Assembly: GCA_964651535.1 (NCBI GenBank)
Contig: CAZYYE010000002.1
Coordinates: 558,001-622,000, forward strand
Source of the DNA: Terrimesophilobacter sp964651535
Lineage (GTDB): Bacteria > Actinomycetota > Actinomycetes > Actinomycetales > Microbacteriaceae
Direction of reading: 5' to 3'
DNA length: 64,000 bases
The first letter of the stretch is position 1; each line of letters starts with the position of its first letter. Position numbers and translations under genes: made by a program. Positions 8,423 through 16,283 of this stretch are shown one piece after another. The notes below the pieces were generated by a model. It saw only the letters and a program-made list of their open reading frames with translations, made no database searches and was not told the DNA's origin.

Positions 8423-11400
8423 GAGGTGCTGCCTTCCGTGAAACCTGCGGTGCTGGAAATTTCGTGACGTGCGCCGGATCCGGGTTGGCTGTGTGCCAAC
8501 TCGATGGCCCCCAGATTCAGCCGCACAAGGTTGCGACCGGGAATTGCTGTCGGCGCCATGGGGAGAGCCGAGCCGACCACGATCGTGGTAGCCCGCGGGG
8601 CAAGCGACGCGAGCGCGTTGAGGAACTCCCGCTCCTCTTTCGCATCGGCGAACGCTTCCGGTACATCGAACATCGCGACCGCTGGAGTCTCTGCGAGCGC
8701 GACACTCGCGAGCGCGATGGCCCGCTCGAGGCGCGGCAAGCTCCGGATCCCCACGTCCGCGCTGATCGGGATGCCCCCGCGCGAAGCAACCGCTTCGGTC
8801 ACGCGTGCGAGCCACTCCGCGGTCACTCTGCGCGTCAGCCACGAGCGGTACCACGGGAGGGTGACGCTCAGCCGCTCGGCAACCAGTTCGCGCCAACTCG
8901 GGTCTCGCCAGCCGACGCCGCCCGATTCCCGTTCCACGCTGCTCGTCTCCGTGCCGCCAACATCGATCATGGCGACGCGGCGTGCGACTCGGTCGTGTTC
9001 GGATGGCAACGGGTGCCCGGCGACCTGGGCCCTCCCTCCCGCGACGGCGAGCCGTCCGGCGAGAGTCGCGGCGAGCATCCTGCGGTCAGCCGCGGGTCCG
9101 CTCGCCAGCAATACGGCGCCCTGCGGTACCTCGAACGTCAGTGGGCCAACCCGGGGGCCATCGACACCGGCCTCGGCTCCCGCAATGAGACCATCCGCTG
9201 TGATGGCGATCCCCTGTTGCTCTCGAGACCAGGCGGAGGCGGCGATGTGCTCGCGCAGGCTTTCACCCTCGATGTCGACGTTCGGCAGCAGACGGCCGAG
9301 CCAGGCCGGCATCCACCACGCCGCCCTGCCCATGAGCGCCATGAGCGCTGGGCCGAGCGTCATGCGCACGAGGAATGCGTCGAACGCGATGCCCGTCGCG
9401 AGTCCCAGGGCGATGGGCTTGATCATGCCGGAGCCTTCCGGCACGAACGCGAAGAAGACGAAGAACATGATGAGCGCTGCGGCGGTCACCACACGGGATG
9501 CGTTCGCGAACCCGCGCGGAATCGCGGCTTTCGCATTGTGACTGCTGGTGCCTGTTCCGTGCACGAACTCTTCGCGCATTCCGGAGACGAGGAACACTTC
9601 GTAGTCCATGGCGAGTCCGAACAGCACCGCCATGAGCAGGATGGGCATGAAGCTGAGGATCGGGCCGGCGCTTTCGAGCTGGATGAGGTCGCCGAACCAG
9701 CCCCACTGGAATACGGCGACCGTCACCCCGAATGCCGCGACGACGGACAGCAGGAATCCGAGTGCCGCCTTGATGGGCACGAGCACGGATCGGAACACCA
9801 TCATGAGCAGCACGATGGACAGCCCTACCACGATGAGTCCGAATGGCATGAGCGCGTCGCTCAGCCGAGTCGAAATGTCGATCCCAACCGCGGTCATTCC
9901 GGTGACCCAGATCGGTGTCCCATAGGTCGATTCGATGCCCGGCGCGAGGTCGCGGATGGCCTGCACGAGTTGTTTGGTTTCTTCGGCATCGGGAGCGCTC
10001 GCCGGGACGACCTGGATGATCGCCGTGTCGAGCCCAGCGTCAGGAAGCCCCTGGCTCACCCACTCGACACCGTCCACGCCGCCGATCTTCGCGGCGATTG
10101 CGTTCAGGTCGTCGAGGATGTCCGTCGTCTGCGTGATGTCGACCGCGACGATGAGTGGGCCGTTATAGCCGGCGCCGAACCCTTCGGTCACGAGGTCGTA
10201 CGCTTCCCGCTGCGTTGAACCGGACGGCTCGGAACCGCCATCCGGGAGACTCAGCTGCAGTGAGAGCGCCGGGATTGCGAGCACTCCGAGGATGGCCACG
10301 ACGCTCACGGATGCGATGATCGGATGCTTCAACACTGCGGTCACCCAGCGCACGCCCATGCTCGGCTTTCCGCCCACGGCCGCGGCGAGCGCGCGTTTCG
10401 CCGCGCGCGACGCTGGTTTCGGCCGTAGCCGCTCCCCCGCGAGGCCGAGAAGGGCGGGCAGGAGGGTTGTGGCGACTCCGATGGCGACGAGTACCGCGAA
10501 GGCGGCGCCAATCCCCATGACGCTCAGGAACGGGATCCCCACGACGAGCAGCCCGAGCAGCGCAATGATGACGGTCACCCCGGCGAACACGACCGCGCTG
10601 CCGGCGGTGCCGACCGCTTTGGCCGTGGACTCTTCCACATCGTCTCCTGCCGCCAATTGGTTTCTGTGGCGGGACAGGATGAACAGCGTGTAGTCGATGC
10701 CGACCGCAAGGCCGATCATGAGCGCGAGGAGCGGCGCCGAACTGGAGATCGTGGTGAACGCGGATGCCGCCGTGATGCCGCCGATGACAATACCGACGCC
10801 GATGAGCGCGCTGAGCAACGGCATTCCTGCCGCGAGCAACGAGCCGAAGGTGATGATGAGCACGATTCCGGCGAAGATGACTCCGAAGACTTCGGTGACG
10901 GTGATTCCGAAGTTCGTATCCTGGAACACCTGGCCGCCGAACTCGACGCGCAGGCCCGCATCCTCGGCGATCGCAGCGGTCGCGGTGAGTTCGGCGAGGG
11001 TTTCCTCCGTCACTTCGGTCGATGCGCCGTCGAACTGGACGCGCGTGATCGCCATCGTTCTGTCGTCGCTCACCTGTTTGCCCGCGTACTCGTCGAACGG
11101 TGTCGTCGCCGAGCTGATGCCGGGCACGTCGCGGATCGCGGCGGCCATGCGTTCGATCGCGTTTTCATACGCTGCAGCGGTGATCTGCCCACCGGCCGGC
11201 GCGACGAGGACGACTTCGGCATTCGCTCCCGCTACTTCGGGAAACACCGCCTCGAGGCGGTCGAGCGCCTGCTGCGACTCGGTGCCGGGGATTGCGAAGG
11301 ATTCCTGCGATTGGCCGCCGAGGGCGAATCCGCCGCCGAGTATGGCGACGAGGAGCACGAGCCACGTGGCGATGATCCGCCACGGGCGCTGGAATGAGAA

Positions 11401-11430
11401 CCGGCCGAGCCGGTACAGGATTGTTGCCAC
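8419..11430 (-). CDS. MMPL family transporter with degenerate C-terminal ABC ATPase-like domain
   Basis: RND-type MMPL exporter of 1003 residues; ordinary members have roughly 700-760. Residues 1 to about 735 are a normal MMPL with two six-helix halves and two extracytoplasmic loops, including AVGIDYTLFILSRHR and LAMDYEVFLVSGMREE. The last 250 residues look like an ABC ATPase that has lost its active site: LTFEVPQGAVLLASGP in place of the strand leading to Walker A, no GKS/T, SLPRLERAIALAS where LSGGQ-R-x-ALA is expected, and AVAMFDVP as a Walker B without the catalytic Glu. It sits 3 nt after tetR and overlaps the YhgE gene, so the three form one operon probably controlled by the TetR protein. 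Confidence 0.92.
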   Translation of the reverse strand: MATILYRLGRFSFQRPWRIIATWLVLLVAILGGGFALGGQSQESFAIPGTESQQALDRLEAVFPEVAGANAEVVLVAPAGGQITAAAYENAIERMAAAIRDVPGISSATTPFDEYAGKQVSDDRTMAITRVQFDGASTEVTEETLAELTATAAIAEDAGLRVEFGGQVFQDTNFGITVTEVFGVIFAGIVLIITFGSLLAAGMPLLSALIGVGIVIGGITAASAFTTISSSAPLLALMIGLAVGIDYTLFILSRHRNQLAAGDDVEESTAKAVGTAGSAVVFAGVTVIIALLGLLVVGIPFLSVMGIGAAFAVLVAIGVATTLLPALLGLAGERLRPKPASRAAKRALAAAVGGKPSMGVRWVTAVLKHPIIASVSVVAILGVLAIPALSLQLSLPDGGSEPSGSTQREAYDLVTEGFGAGYNGPLIVAVDITQTTDILDDLNAIAAKIGGVDGVEWVSQGLPDAGLDTAIIQVVPASAPDAEETKQLVQAIRDLAPGIESTYGTPIWVTGMTAVGIDISTRLSDALMPFGLIVVGLSIVLLMMVFRSVLVPIKAALGFLLSVVAAFGVTVAVFQWGWFGDLIQLESAGPILSFMPILLMAVLFGLAMDYEVFLVSGMREEFVHGTGTSSHNAKAAIPRGFANASRVVTAAALIMFFVFFAFVPEGSGMIKPIALGLATGIAFDAFLVRMTLGPALMALMGRAAWWMPAWLGRLLPNVDIEGESLREHIAASAWSREQQGIAITADGLIAGAEAGVDGPRVGPLTFEVPQGAVLLASGPAADRRMLAATLAGRLAVAGGRAQVAGHPLPSEHDRVARRVAMIDVGGTETSSVERESGGVGWRDPSWRELVAERLSVTLPWYRSWLTRRVTAEWLARVTEAVASRGGIPISADVGIRSLPRLERAIALASVALAETPAVAMFDVPEAFADAKEEREFLNALASLAPRATTIVVGSALPMAPTAIPGRNLVRLNLGAIELAHSQPGSGARHEISSTAGFTEGSTS

Positions 11431-11433
11431 TGC

Positions 11434-11994
11434 CTAGTCCTTAGGTTTCACGGGTCCGAGGAGTTCGCCGAGGATTCCGACGAGCACGGTTCTCGTCTCT
11501 TCGCGCGGGGTGGGATCGAAGCCCATGGTGCGTTGGGAGGCGAGCATGTAGGCGGCACCGCCGAGCGCGACGCCGAACCGCATGAATTCCTCTGTCGTCG
11601 TGGTGATCGTGAAGAAGTATTCGGCGAGTCGTCGAACGGCCGCGTTTCCGGCCTCGACTATCGGTACTTCGACGAGCGATGGCCCCTGGTTGATGAACAG
11701 GTTGACTTCGAGCGTGTGGTCCAGGAGGAAGTCGACGAACTCTTCGATGAAGCGCGTGCGTGTCGCCCTCGTGCGCGGTCGCGATTCGAGTCCGTCGAGG
11801 ATCGTGCTGAGCGCGGCGATGGCGGGCTGCACGGCAGCGGCGAGGAGCGCGTCCTTCGAGTCGTAGTGGTAGAGCACGCTCGATTTGGACAGCCCGGCAA
11901 GTTCCGCGATGCGGTGCAGTGACGTGGCCGCATATCCTGCCGTCGCGAACTCGTCGAGCGCGATTGTTCGCAGTTCTTCTGCTGTGGTGGACAT
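11434..11994 (-). CDS. TetR family transcriptional regulator
   Basis: A 186-residue regulator. The N-terminal helix-turn-helix reads GYAATSLHRIAELAGLSKSS followed by VLYHYDSKDALL, the classic TetR pattern; the rest is a ligand-binding helical domain of unknown specificity. It starts at ATG 11994 and is the first gene of the tetR-MMPL-YhgE operon. Two palindromes of the TGACCGATCGGTCA type lie 14-48 bp upstream, so it probably represses its own operon and is relieved by a substrate of the exporter. Confidence 0.93.
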   Translation of the reverse strand: MSTTAEELRTIALDEFATAGYAATSLHRIAELAGLSKSSVLYHYDSKDALLAAAVQPAIAALSTILDGLESRPRTRATRTRFIEEFVDFLLDHTLEVNLFINQGPSLVEVPIVEAGNAAVRRLAEYFFTITTTTEEFMRFGVALGGAAYMLASQRTMGFDPTPREETRTVLVGILGELLGPVKPKD

Positions 11995-12007
11995 GCTTCC
12001 ACGCTAC

Positions 12008-12023
12008 CTGACCGATCGGTCAG
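12008..12023. promoter_or_regulatory. TetR operator, copy 1
   Basis: CTGACCGATCGGTCAG is a perfect 16-bp palindrome located 14 bp upstream of the tetR start. The form matches typical TetR-family operators, and its position over the probable promoter suggests autorepression of the efflux operon. Confidence 0.75.
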
Positions 12024-12026
12024 AAA

Positions 12027-12042
12027 CTGTCCGATCGGTCAG
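12027..12042. promoter_or_regulatory. TetR operator, copy 2
   Basis: CTGTCCGATCGGTCAG repeats the neighbouring palindrome with one mismatch, 19 bp centre to centre from copy 1 (about two helical turns). Flanking AAA/TTT extend the near-symmetry. Two phased sites suggest binding of two dimers. Confidence 0.7.
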
Positions 12043-12124
12043 TTTGTGGGCGAACTCTCAGCAATGCGGGAGTTGATATGGAGCCGGGCAAGGCACTGGA
12101 CGCCGTTGGCGAGCCGCGACCGCG

Positions 12125-13537
12125 TTAGCCGGTTCGGCGCCGGCGGAGATGCTCGATGAGCGGGCTTTTGGTTTTCAGGCAGATCGGCGTCTGGTCTGGG
12201 TCGATGGCGCGCGGCGGCGTGAGCCAGTACTCGGATCCGCGCCGCCCGATCTCCCAGTGATTGTTGTGCAACTGGAGATGGTGAAATCGGCACAGGAGTA
12301 CGCCGTCGGCGATGTCCGTTTTTCCGCGATCGCGTTTCCACTGCCGGATGTGGTGGGCTTCGGTGAAGGCCGGCGGTCGATCGCACCTTGGCCAGATGCA
12401 TCCGCCGTCGCGCACGGCGAGAGCCTCTCGCTGACGTCTGTCGAACAACCGGCTCGACCGGCCGAGATCGAGCGGGTTGCCCTCGCAATCGACTTTCACT
12501 TCGACGGCGTTTCCGTCGCAAAGGCTGCGCTCCACGGTTGCCGCAGACACCACCTCGCCGTTGCCTTCGAGCACACCGAATCCCCTGGCACCCGAGTCGA
12601 CGGTCGTGACGATCTTCACGAGCGTTCCCATTTTCGGATGCATCGTGGCGGGGTCCACGGAGGACCCAAGCTTCACAAGTTCGAGCAGTCCGTCGAGCGC
12701 AAGCCGCTCTGTCGTCCGCGGATCGTCGACGATTGCCTGCGCACGTGCGATGTCGTCCGTCCGCGTGAATCGCGGTCCGCCACGGCGCGGGCTCGTGAAC
12801 GGGTCGAGCGCAGTATTGAGGACCGCAGCGGACTCAGGGTCGAGCTGGCCGCTCAAGCGCCACATTCCGTCGGGCTGGGGAGAGAGTTTCAGTCCGCCTC
12901 GTTCGTAGTGCTCGCTTTCCCTCGACTGAATCCCGTCGAGATCCAGGAGCTCGCGTTCGATGCGCGCCGCCTTGAACAGCCGATCCGGACTGAATGTCGA
13001 ACATTCCCGGAGAAGTCGCTCCGCCAATTCGGCGAGCACCAGGACGGTGATTGCTTCGGTCGGCTCTCCGAGCCCGCGCCGCAGCGCGTCAGCACCATCC
13101 ACGCTGAGGCGACCGTGGGCGAGCGCGTCGCTGATGGGCGCATCCCACGGCAGTTCCACCGGCGCTCCGCCAACCTGGGTGATGCCGGACTCCAGCAGCT
13201 CTCGCGCGGCCTCGGCCTCGCCGAGCGCCGAACCCACCGCAATGAGTTGCCCCGCCTCGCGCGCCGTGACGTTGCCGACGTGCTGCAGAAACTTCTGGGG
13301 CGATGCGAACCCGTTGCGGGCGGCGAGCCCCGAGTGGCCGAATTCCCGGCGCGACCGCCGGGCGACCTGCGCTGCGTGCTGCGCCTTAACGAGCCCGAAT
13401 GCTTTCTCGTGCGCTGCGATCACGCTCGCGAGCTCGAGCAGGCGCTCGTCGGACAGCGCCTCGTAGTCGGAAACATCCGCGCCAAACCGCGCGACCGCAC
13501 TGGCGGTCTCGACGAGCGTTTGTGCGAATGTTGACAT
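12125..13537 (-). CDS. DUF222 / HNH endonuclease domain protein
   Basis: A 470-residue protein with an N-terminal DUF222 (13E12 repeat-type) helical region and a C-terminal HNH nuclease motif, GGCIWPRCD followed by FTEAHHIRQW and LLCRFHHLQLHNN. This family occurs in many copies in Microbacteriaceae and mycobacteria; the cellular role is not established. I use ATG 13537 (MSTFAQTLVETA); the frame runs on to 13585 without added similarity. It has no clear operon partner: 99 bp separate it from the upstream phosphoribosyltransferase gene. Confidence 0.9.
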   Translation of the reverse strand: MSTFAQTLVETASAVARFGADVSDYEALSDERLLELASVIAAHEKAFGLVKAQHAAQVARRSRREFGHSGLAARNGFASPQKFLQHVGNVTAREAGQLIAVGSALGEAEAARELLESGITQVGGAPVELPWDAPISDALAHGRLSVDGADALRRGLGEPTEAITVLVLAELAERLLRECSTFSPDRLFKAARIERELLDLDGIQSRESEHYERGGLKLSPQPDGMWRLSGQLDPESAAVLNTALDPFTSPRRGGPRFTRTDDIARAQAIVDDPRTTERLALDGLLELVKLGSSVDPATMHPKMGTLVKIVTTVDSGARGFGVLEGNGEVVSAATVERSLCDGNAVEVKVDCEGNPLDLGRSSRLFDRRQREALAVRDGGCIWPRCDRPPAFTEAHHIRQWKRDRGKTDIADGVLLCRFHHLQLHNNHWEIGRRGSEYWLTPPRAIDPDQTPICLKTKSPLIEHLRRRRTG

Positions 13538-13636
13538 GCATCTATTTTCCCAAGCCCGAATGAATGTCCACAAGCGGTTTCCCAAAGTGGTGGAGAAAAG
13601 CTTTCCACAGGGCCTATTTGGGAGAAGAGCCGGCCC

Positions 13637-14302
13637 TCACTCGCGCACCCCGAGCAGCCGCCGAACCTCGTCATCCGAGGTTTGCGTGAAGTCCTCGTAT
13701 GCCTGCCCGACCGCCCAGAACTGTTCGGGCACGCTCACGCACACGACGCGGTCCACGAGCGACTCGAATTCGGCCAGCGTGTCTGAGGGGCCCACGGGCA
13801 CGGCGATCGTGACGGATGCCGCCCCTGCGGGTTCGAGCGCCAGGACCGCTGCGTGCATGGTCGAACCTGTCGCGATGCCGTCGTCGACGAGGATGACATC
13901 CTTTCCACGCACATCCAGCGGAGCCAAACCGGCCCGATAGAGTTCCTGCCGGCGATCCAGCTCGATCCGTTCGCGCGCGGCCACCTCGTCGAACCGCCGC
14001 CGCGCATCCGCACCAACCGACCCGAGCACCGCATCGTTGCGCAACGTCACGACGGATCCGGCAATCGAGGCGATCGCGCCCATAGCGAGTTCGGCGTGGC
14101 CGGGCACGCCGACCTTGCGCACGACGATCACATCGAGCGGCACGCCGAACGTGGCGGCGACGACGGAAGCAACTGGCACTCCCCCGCGCGGGAGGCCGAG
14201 CACGATGGTGCGCGATCGGTCGGAATCGACAACATCGAGTTCGACAAGCTCGGCGGCGAGCGCCCGCCCTGCCGCCTCGCGATTCGAAAACCGTCGTTCC
14301 AT
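13637..14302 (-). CDS. Phosphoribosyltransferase-domain protein
   Basis: A 221-residue type I phosphoribosyltransferase-fold protein. The PRPP loop is clear near residue 137 (VILVDDGIATGSTM), and an upstream hydrophobic segment VLGLPRGGVPVA is typical of the stand-alone predicted PRTases found in actinomycetes. The acceptor base is unknown; it is not one of the well-defined purine or pyrimidine salvage enzymes. It starts at ATG 14302, divergent from the small membrane gene at 14379 with 76 bp between. Confidence 0.85.
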   Translation of the reverse strand: MERRFSNREAAGRALAAELVELDVVDSDRSRTIVLGLPRGGVPVASVVAATFGVPLDVIVVRKVGVPGHAELAMGAIASIAGSVVTLRNDAVLGSVGADARRRFDEVAARERIELDRRQELYRAGLAPLDVRGKDVILVDDGIATGSTMHAAVLALEPAGAASVTIAVPVGPSDTLAEFESLVDRVVCVSVPEQFWAVGQAYEDFTQTSDDEVRRLLGVRE

Positions 14303-14378
14303 GCATTCAGCCTATGCGTCGCCTGTGTATCGCATCTGTGACGCCGCTGCTGCCGTCCAGACGCGGTAGCGTTGACTC

Positions 14379-14567
14379 GTGCGAAAGTTCATTTTCAGCG
14401 GCACGATGCTCAGCGCCTTGTTCGGCGGATGGAGCACGGTGCAAGCGACGCGCAAGGGGCCTCGCGACTGGCGACTGGCGCTCATGTGGGTGGTCTGGGG
14501 GCTGACCGTCGCCATTGCAGTGGGCACTGTTCTCAAAGAGCAGGACATCGAGGAGTTAGAGGAGTAA
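14379..14567 (+). CDS. Small membrane protein, unknown
   Basis: A 62-residue protein starting at GTG 14379 (MRKFIFSG); an internal ATG at 14406 is an alternative. It has one clear transmembrane stretch (LALMWVVWGLTVAIAVGTVL, about 33-52), a basic patch before it and an acidic tail. It probably anchors in the cytoplasmic membrane. The next gene starts 2 bp after its stop and uses the GGAG within its last codons, so the two are likely cotranslated. I do not recognise a family. Confidence 0.7.
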   Translation: MRKFIFSGTMLSALFGGWSTVQATRKGPRDWRLALMWVVWGLTVAIAVGTVLKEQDIEELEE

Positions 14568-14569
14568 GC

Positions 14570-15004
14570 ATGTTCGGTTGGGGCTTTGGACACGGATTCT
14601 TTTCCATCATGGGCGGGATGTTTTTCGCCATGATCTGGATGCTGTGCTTCATCATTGCGGTCGCCATCATCTTCCTGCTCGTGCGATTTCTGCTGATCGG
14701 CACTCGTGCGGCGCAGCTGTATGTCGCGAAGAACGAGCCGCCGCGCCCGGTTGCGCCGACACCGCCGACGGCTCCGGCAGCGCCGGTAGCCAAGACTGCT
14801 CCCGCTGCCGCGGCACCGGCGGCAACCCCGGCGGCATCAGCTGCCGCAGCTCCTGCCGCAAAGCCGGCGGCGAAGCCCGCCACGAAGCCGGCCGCCAGGT
14901 CGGCCTCAGCGGCGAAGGCTCCGAGCAAGCCCGCTCCGAACGTGCCCCGCACTCCGAAGGTGCAGGCAAAGGGCACGCAGAAGGCTGCCCCGAAGAAGCC
15001 GTAG
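14570..15004 (+). CDS. Single-pass membrane protein with Ala/Pro/Lys-rich tail
   Basis: A 144-residue protein. The Gly/Phe-rich N-terminus runs into a long hydrophobic helix (about 15-40, FFAMIWMLCFIIAVAIIFLL). From about residue 55 to the end it is low-complexity Ala/Pro/Lys, a flexible positively charged tail that could extend across the cell wall or bind nucleic acid or acidic polymers. The ATG at 14570 has GGAG 6 bp upstream. Length and composition give no functional family. It lies in a run of three small membrane genes (14379-15199). Confidence 0.75.
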   Translation: MFGWGFGHGFFSIMGGMFFAMIWMLCFIIAVAIIFLLVRFLLIGTRAAQLYVAKNEPPRPVAPTPPTAPAAPVAKTAPAAAAPAATPAASAAAAPAAKPAAKPATKPAARSASAAKAPSKPAPNVPRTPKVQAKGTQKAAPKKP

Positions 15005-15022
15005 GCATCCTAGGATGGAGTC

Positions 15023-15199
15023 ATGAACGGTATCGGCTTCGTCATTTCTTTCGCGCTCTTCGTCCTGGGGCTCTACCTCATGGGCATCGCCTTCGATGTT
15101 GCCGAGAACCTGGGTCTCGTGACGTTCGCGGGCGGACTGCTCGCGGTGTCGGCGGGAGTGTTCATCCCGGTGCACATCATGCACCGCATCGATCGCTGA
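15023..15199 (+). CDS. Small two-helix membrane protein
   Basis: A 58-residue protein starting at ATG 15023 with GGATGGAG just upstream. It has two hydrophobic segments (about 4-22 and 31-51) separated by AFDVAENLG. No family recognised. It ends 16 bp before the left attachment site, so it is the last chromosomal gene before the mobile element. Confidence 0.75.
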   Translation: MNGIGFVISFALFVLGLYLMGIAFDVAENLGLVTFAGGLLAVSAGVFIPVHIMHRIDR

Positions 15200-15214
15200 G
15201 CCGCGAACTTCGTG

Positions 15215-15257
15215 GTACACCCCCCGGGACTTGAACCCGGAACCCACTGATTAAGAG
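15215..15257. repeat. attL, 43-bp direct repeat (left copy of tRNA-Lys 3' half)
   Basis: This 43-bp stretch is identical to 27965-28007. It starts with GTACACCCCCCGGGACTTG and ends with CTGATTAAGAG, covering the T arm, acceptor 3' strand, variable region and the 3' side of the anticodon arm of tRNA-Lys. Identity stops at 15258. It is the chromosomal remnant of the original 3' half after integration, not a functional tRNA. Confidence 0.9.
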
Positions 15258-15265
15258 GTTTCAGG

Positions 15266-15401
15266 GCCGAGGGGCAGCCCGGGCCACTGAGGGAAATCGG
15301 CGTAGTTACTGGGCGCGCAATCACGGGAGACCGGCGGACACCGAGGGACACCGACGGATATCGGCGTGGATCCGAAGTGTGGAGGGGTTCCGCCGAGGGG
15401 T
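15266..15401. repeat. Left-end short repeats, candidate integrase arm-type sites
   Basis: Inside attL there are repeated short words that recur inside attR. TGGAGGGGTT is at 15380-15389 and 27862-27871. CCGCCGAGGGGT is at 15390-15401 and 27848-27859. The core GCCGAGGGG is also at 15266-15274. A GGACACCGA word is doubled around 15334-15350. They flank both element ends at about 100 bp from the cores, as arm-type integrase sites do. The function is inferred. Confidence 0.45.
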
Positions 15402-15403
15402 CG

Positions 15404-16279
15404 TCAGGCCTTCGGCACGCGGACTGCATCCGGGTGCTTCTCCAAGTAGGCGTCGATCTCGGCTTCGATGAGGTCGAGCACGGTATCGAGTCCTGTCACC
15501 CTCTCGGCAACGTCCCTGCCGGGTGAGGCGGCAACGTAGCCGTCGCCGGTCTCATTGGTGATGAAGCCGTAGATGCCAACGCGGTCGAGGTACGTGTCCG
15601 TGAGGTCCCTCGCCTGATCGACCATGTACTTGAGCTCACCAAGCGTTCGCAGCCGTCCGGCCCAGATCGCGTACACCCTCGGGGCTGCACCGCGCCGCCA
15701 CTGATCCCAGTTCCTGATCTTGGGGTCGTCCTTGGACTGGAACAGCTTGAGGTCGGTGGCCTGAAACTTGAGCTCTTTGCGACGGTTGGTCCAGTCGTTG
15801 CGGATCGACCGAGCTTTGCGTGACCCCTCGGGCGGCGATCCCGAAATCTTGGACTCGCAGCACACGATCGGGTCTTGCGCGACGCCTCGGTCCGGCGTCG
15901 GCCATGCAATGTCGATCTGATGAAGCTGCGAGTACCCCTGCACCTTCCCGCGAGGAGCGAGCGTGCTGGAGGTCTTGTTGCTCAAGATGAGCGAGAGCAC
16001 GTCGGAGAACCGGTCGCCCTTGCCCCGGTACATGCCTGCGGCCAAGTCGGACTTGGAAAGCTCATCAGCGTTCTTGCGGCGGGGTGCACGCGGGATGACC
16101 TCCTCGGTGCGGTGGGTATCAACCGACCAGAGCCACGCGAGGAAGTCCGACTCGATGTCACGGAAGCGCTTGATGTTCTCGTCTTGGATGCGGTCCGAGA
16201 GGGCAATGAAAAGCTCGCCGGGGTTCCCAACCAGCTGCTCTAAGCGGCGCTGGTCAATCGGGTCTTCAGACTGAGCCAT
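15404..16279 (-). CDS. Putative type II restriction endonuclease (PD-ExK)
   Basis: A 291-residue protein directly downstream of a DNA adenine methyltransferase, with a 4-bp gap. A nuclease-type motif is visible: D123 in HQIDIAWP, then 18 residues later ESK (E142, K144) in VCCESKISG, a PD-(D/E)xK arrangement. I cannot place it in a named restriction enzyme family. The context argues that it is the restriction partner of the methyltransferase. It lies 146 bp inside attL, a usual cargo position. Confidence 0.7.
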   Translation of the reverse strand: MAQSEDPIDQRRLEQLVGNPGELFIALSDRIQDENIKRFRDIESDFLAWLWSVDTHRTEEVIPRAPRRKNADELSKSDLAAGMYRGKGDRFSDVLSLILSNKTSSTLAPRGKVQGYSQLHQIDIAWPTPDRGVAQDPIVCCESKISGSPPEGSRKARSIRNDWTNRRKELKFQATDLKLFQSKDDPKIRNWDQWRRGAAPRVYAIWAGRLRTLGELKYMVDQARDLTDTYLDRVGIYGFITNETGDGYVAASPGRDVAERVTGLDTVLDLIEAEIDAYLEKHPDAVRVPKA

Positions 16280-16283
16280 TCAG

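Noticed and set aside
15215..15257. Second tRNA-Lys gene or tRNA pseudogene at the left end
   Set aside because: Only the 3' half is present and the match stops exactly at the 43-bp repeat end, so it is an att site.
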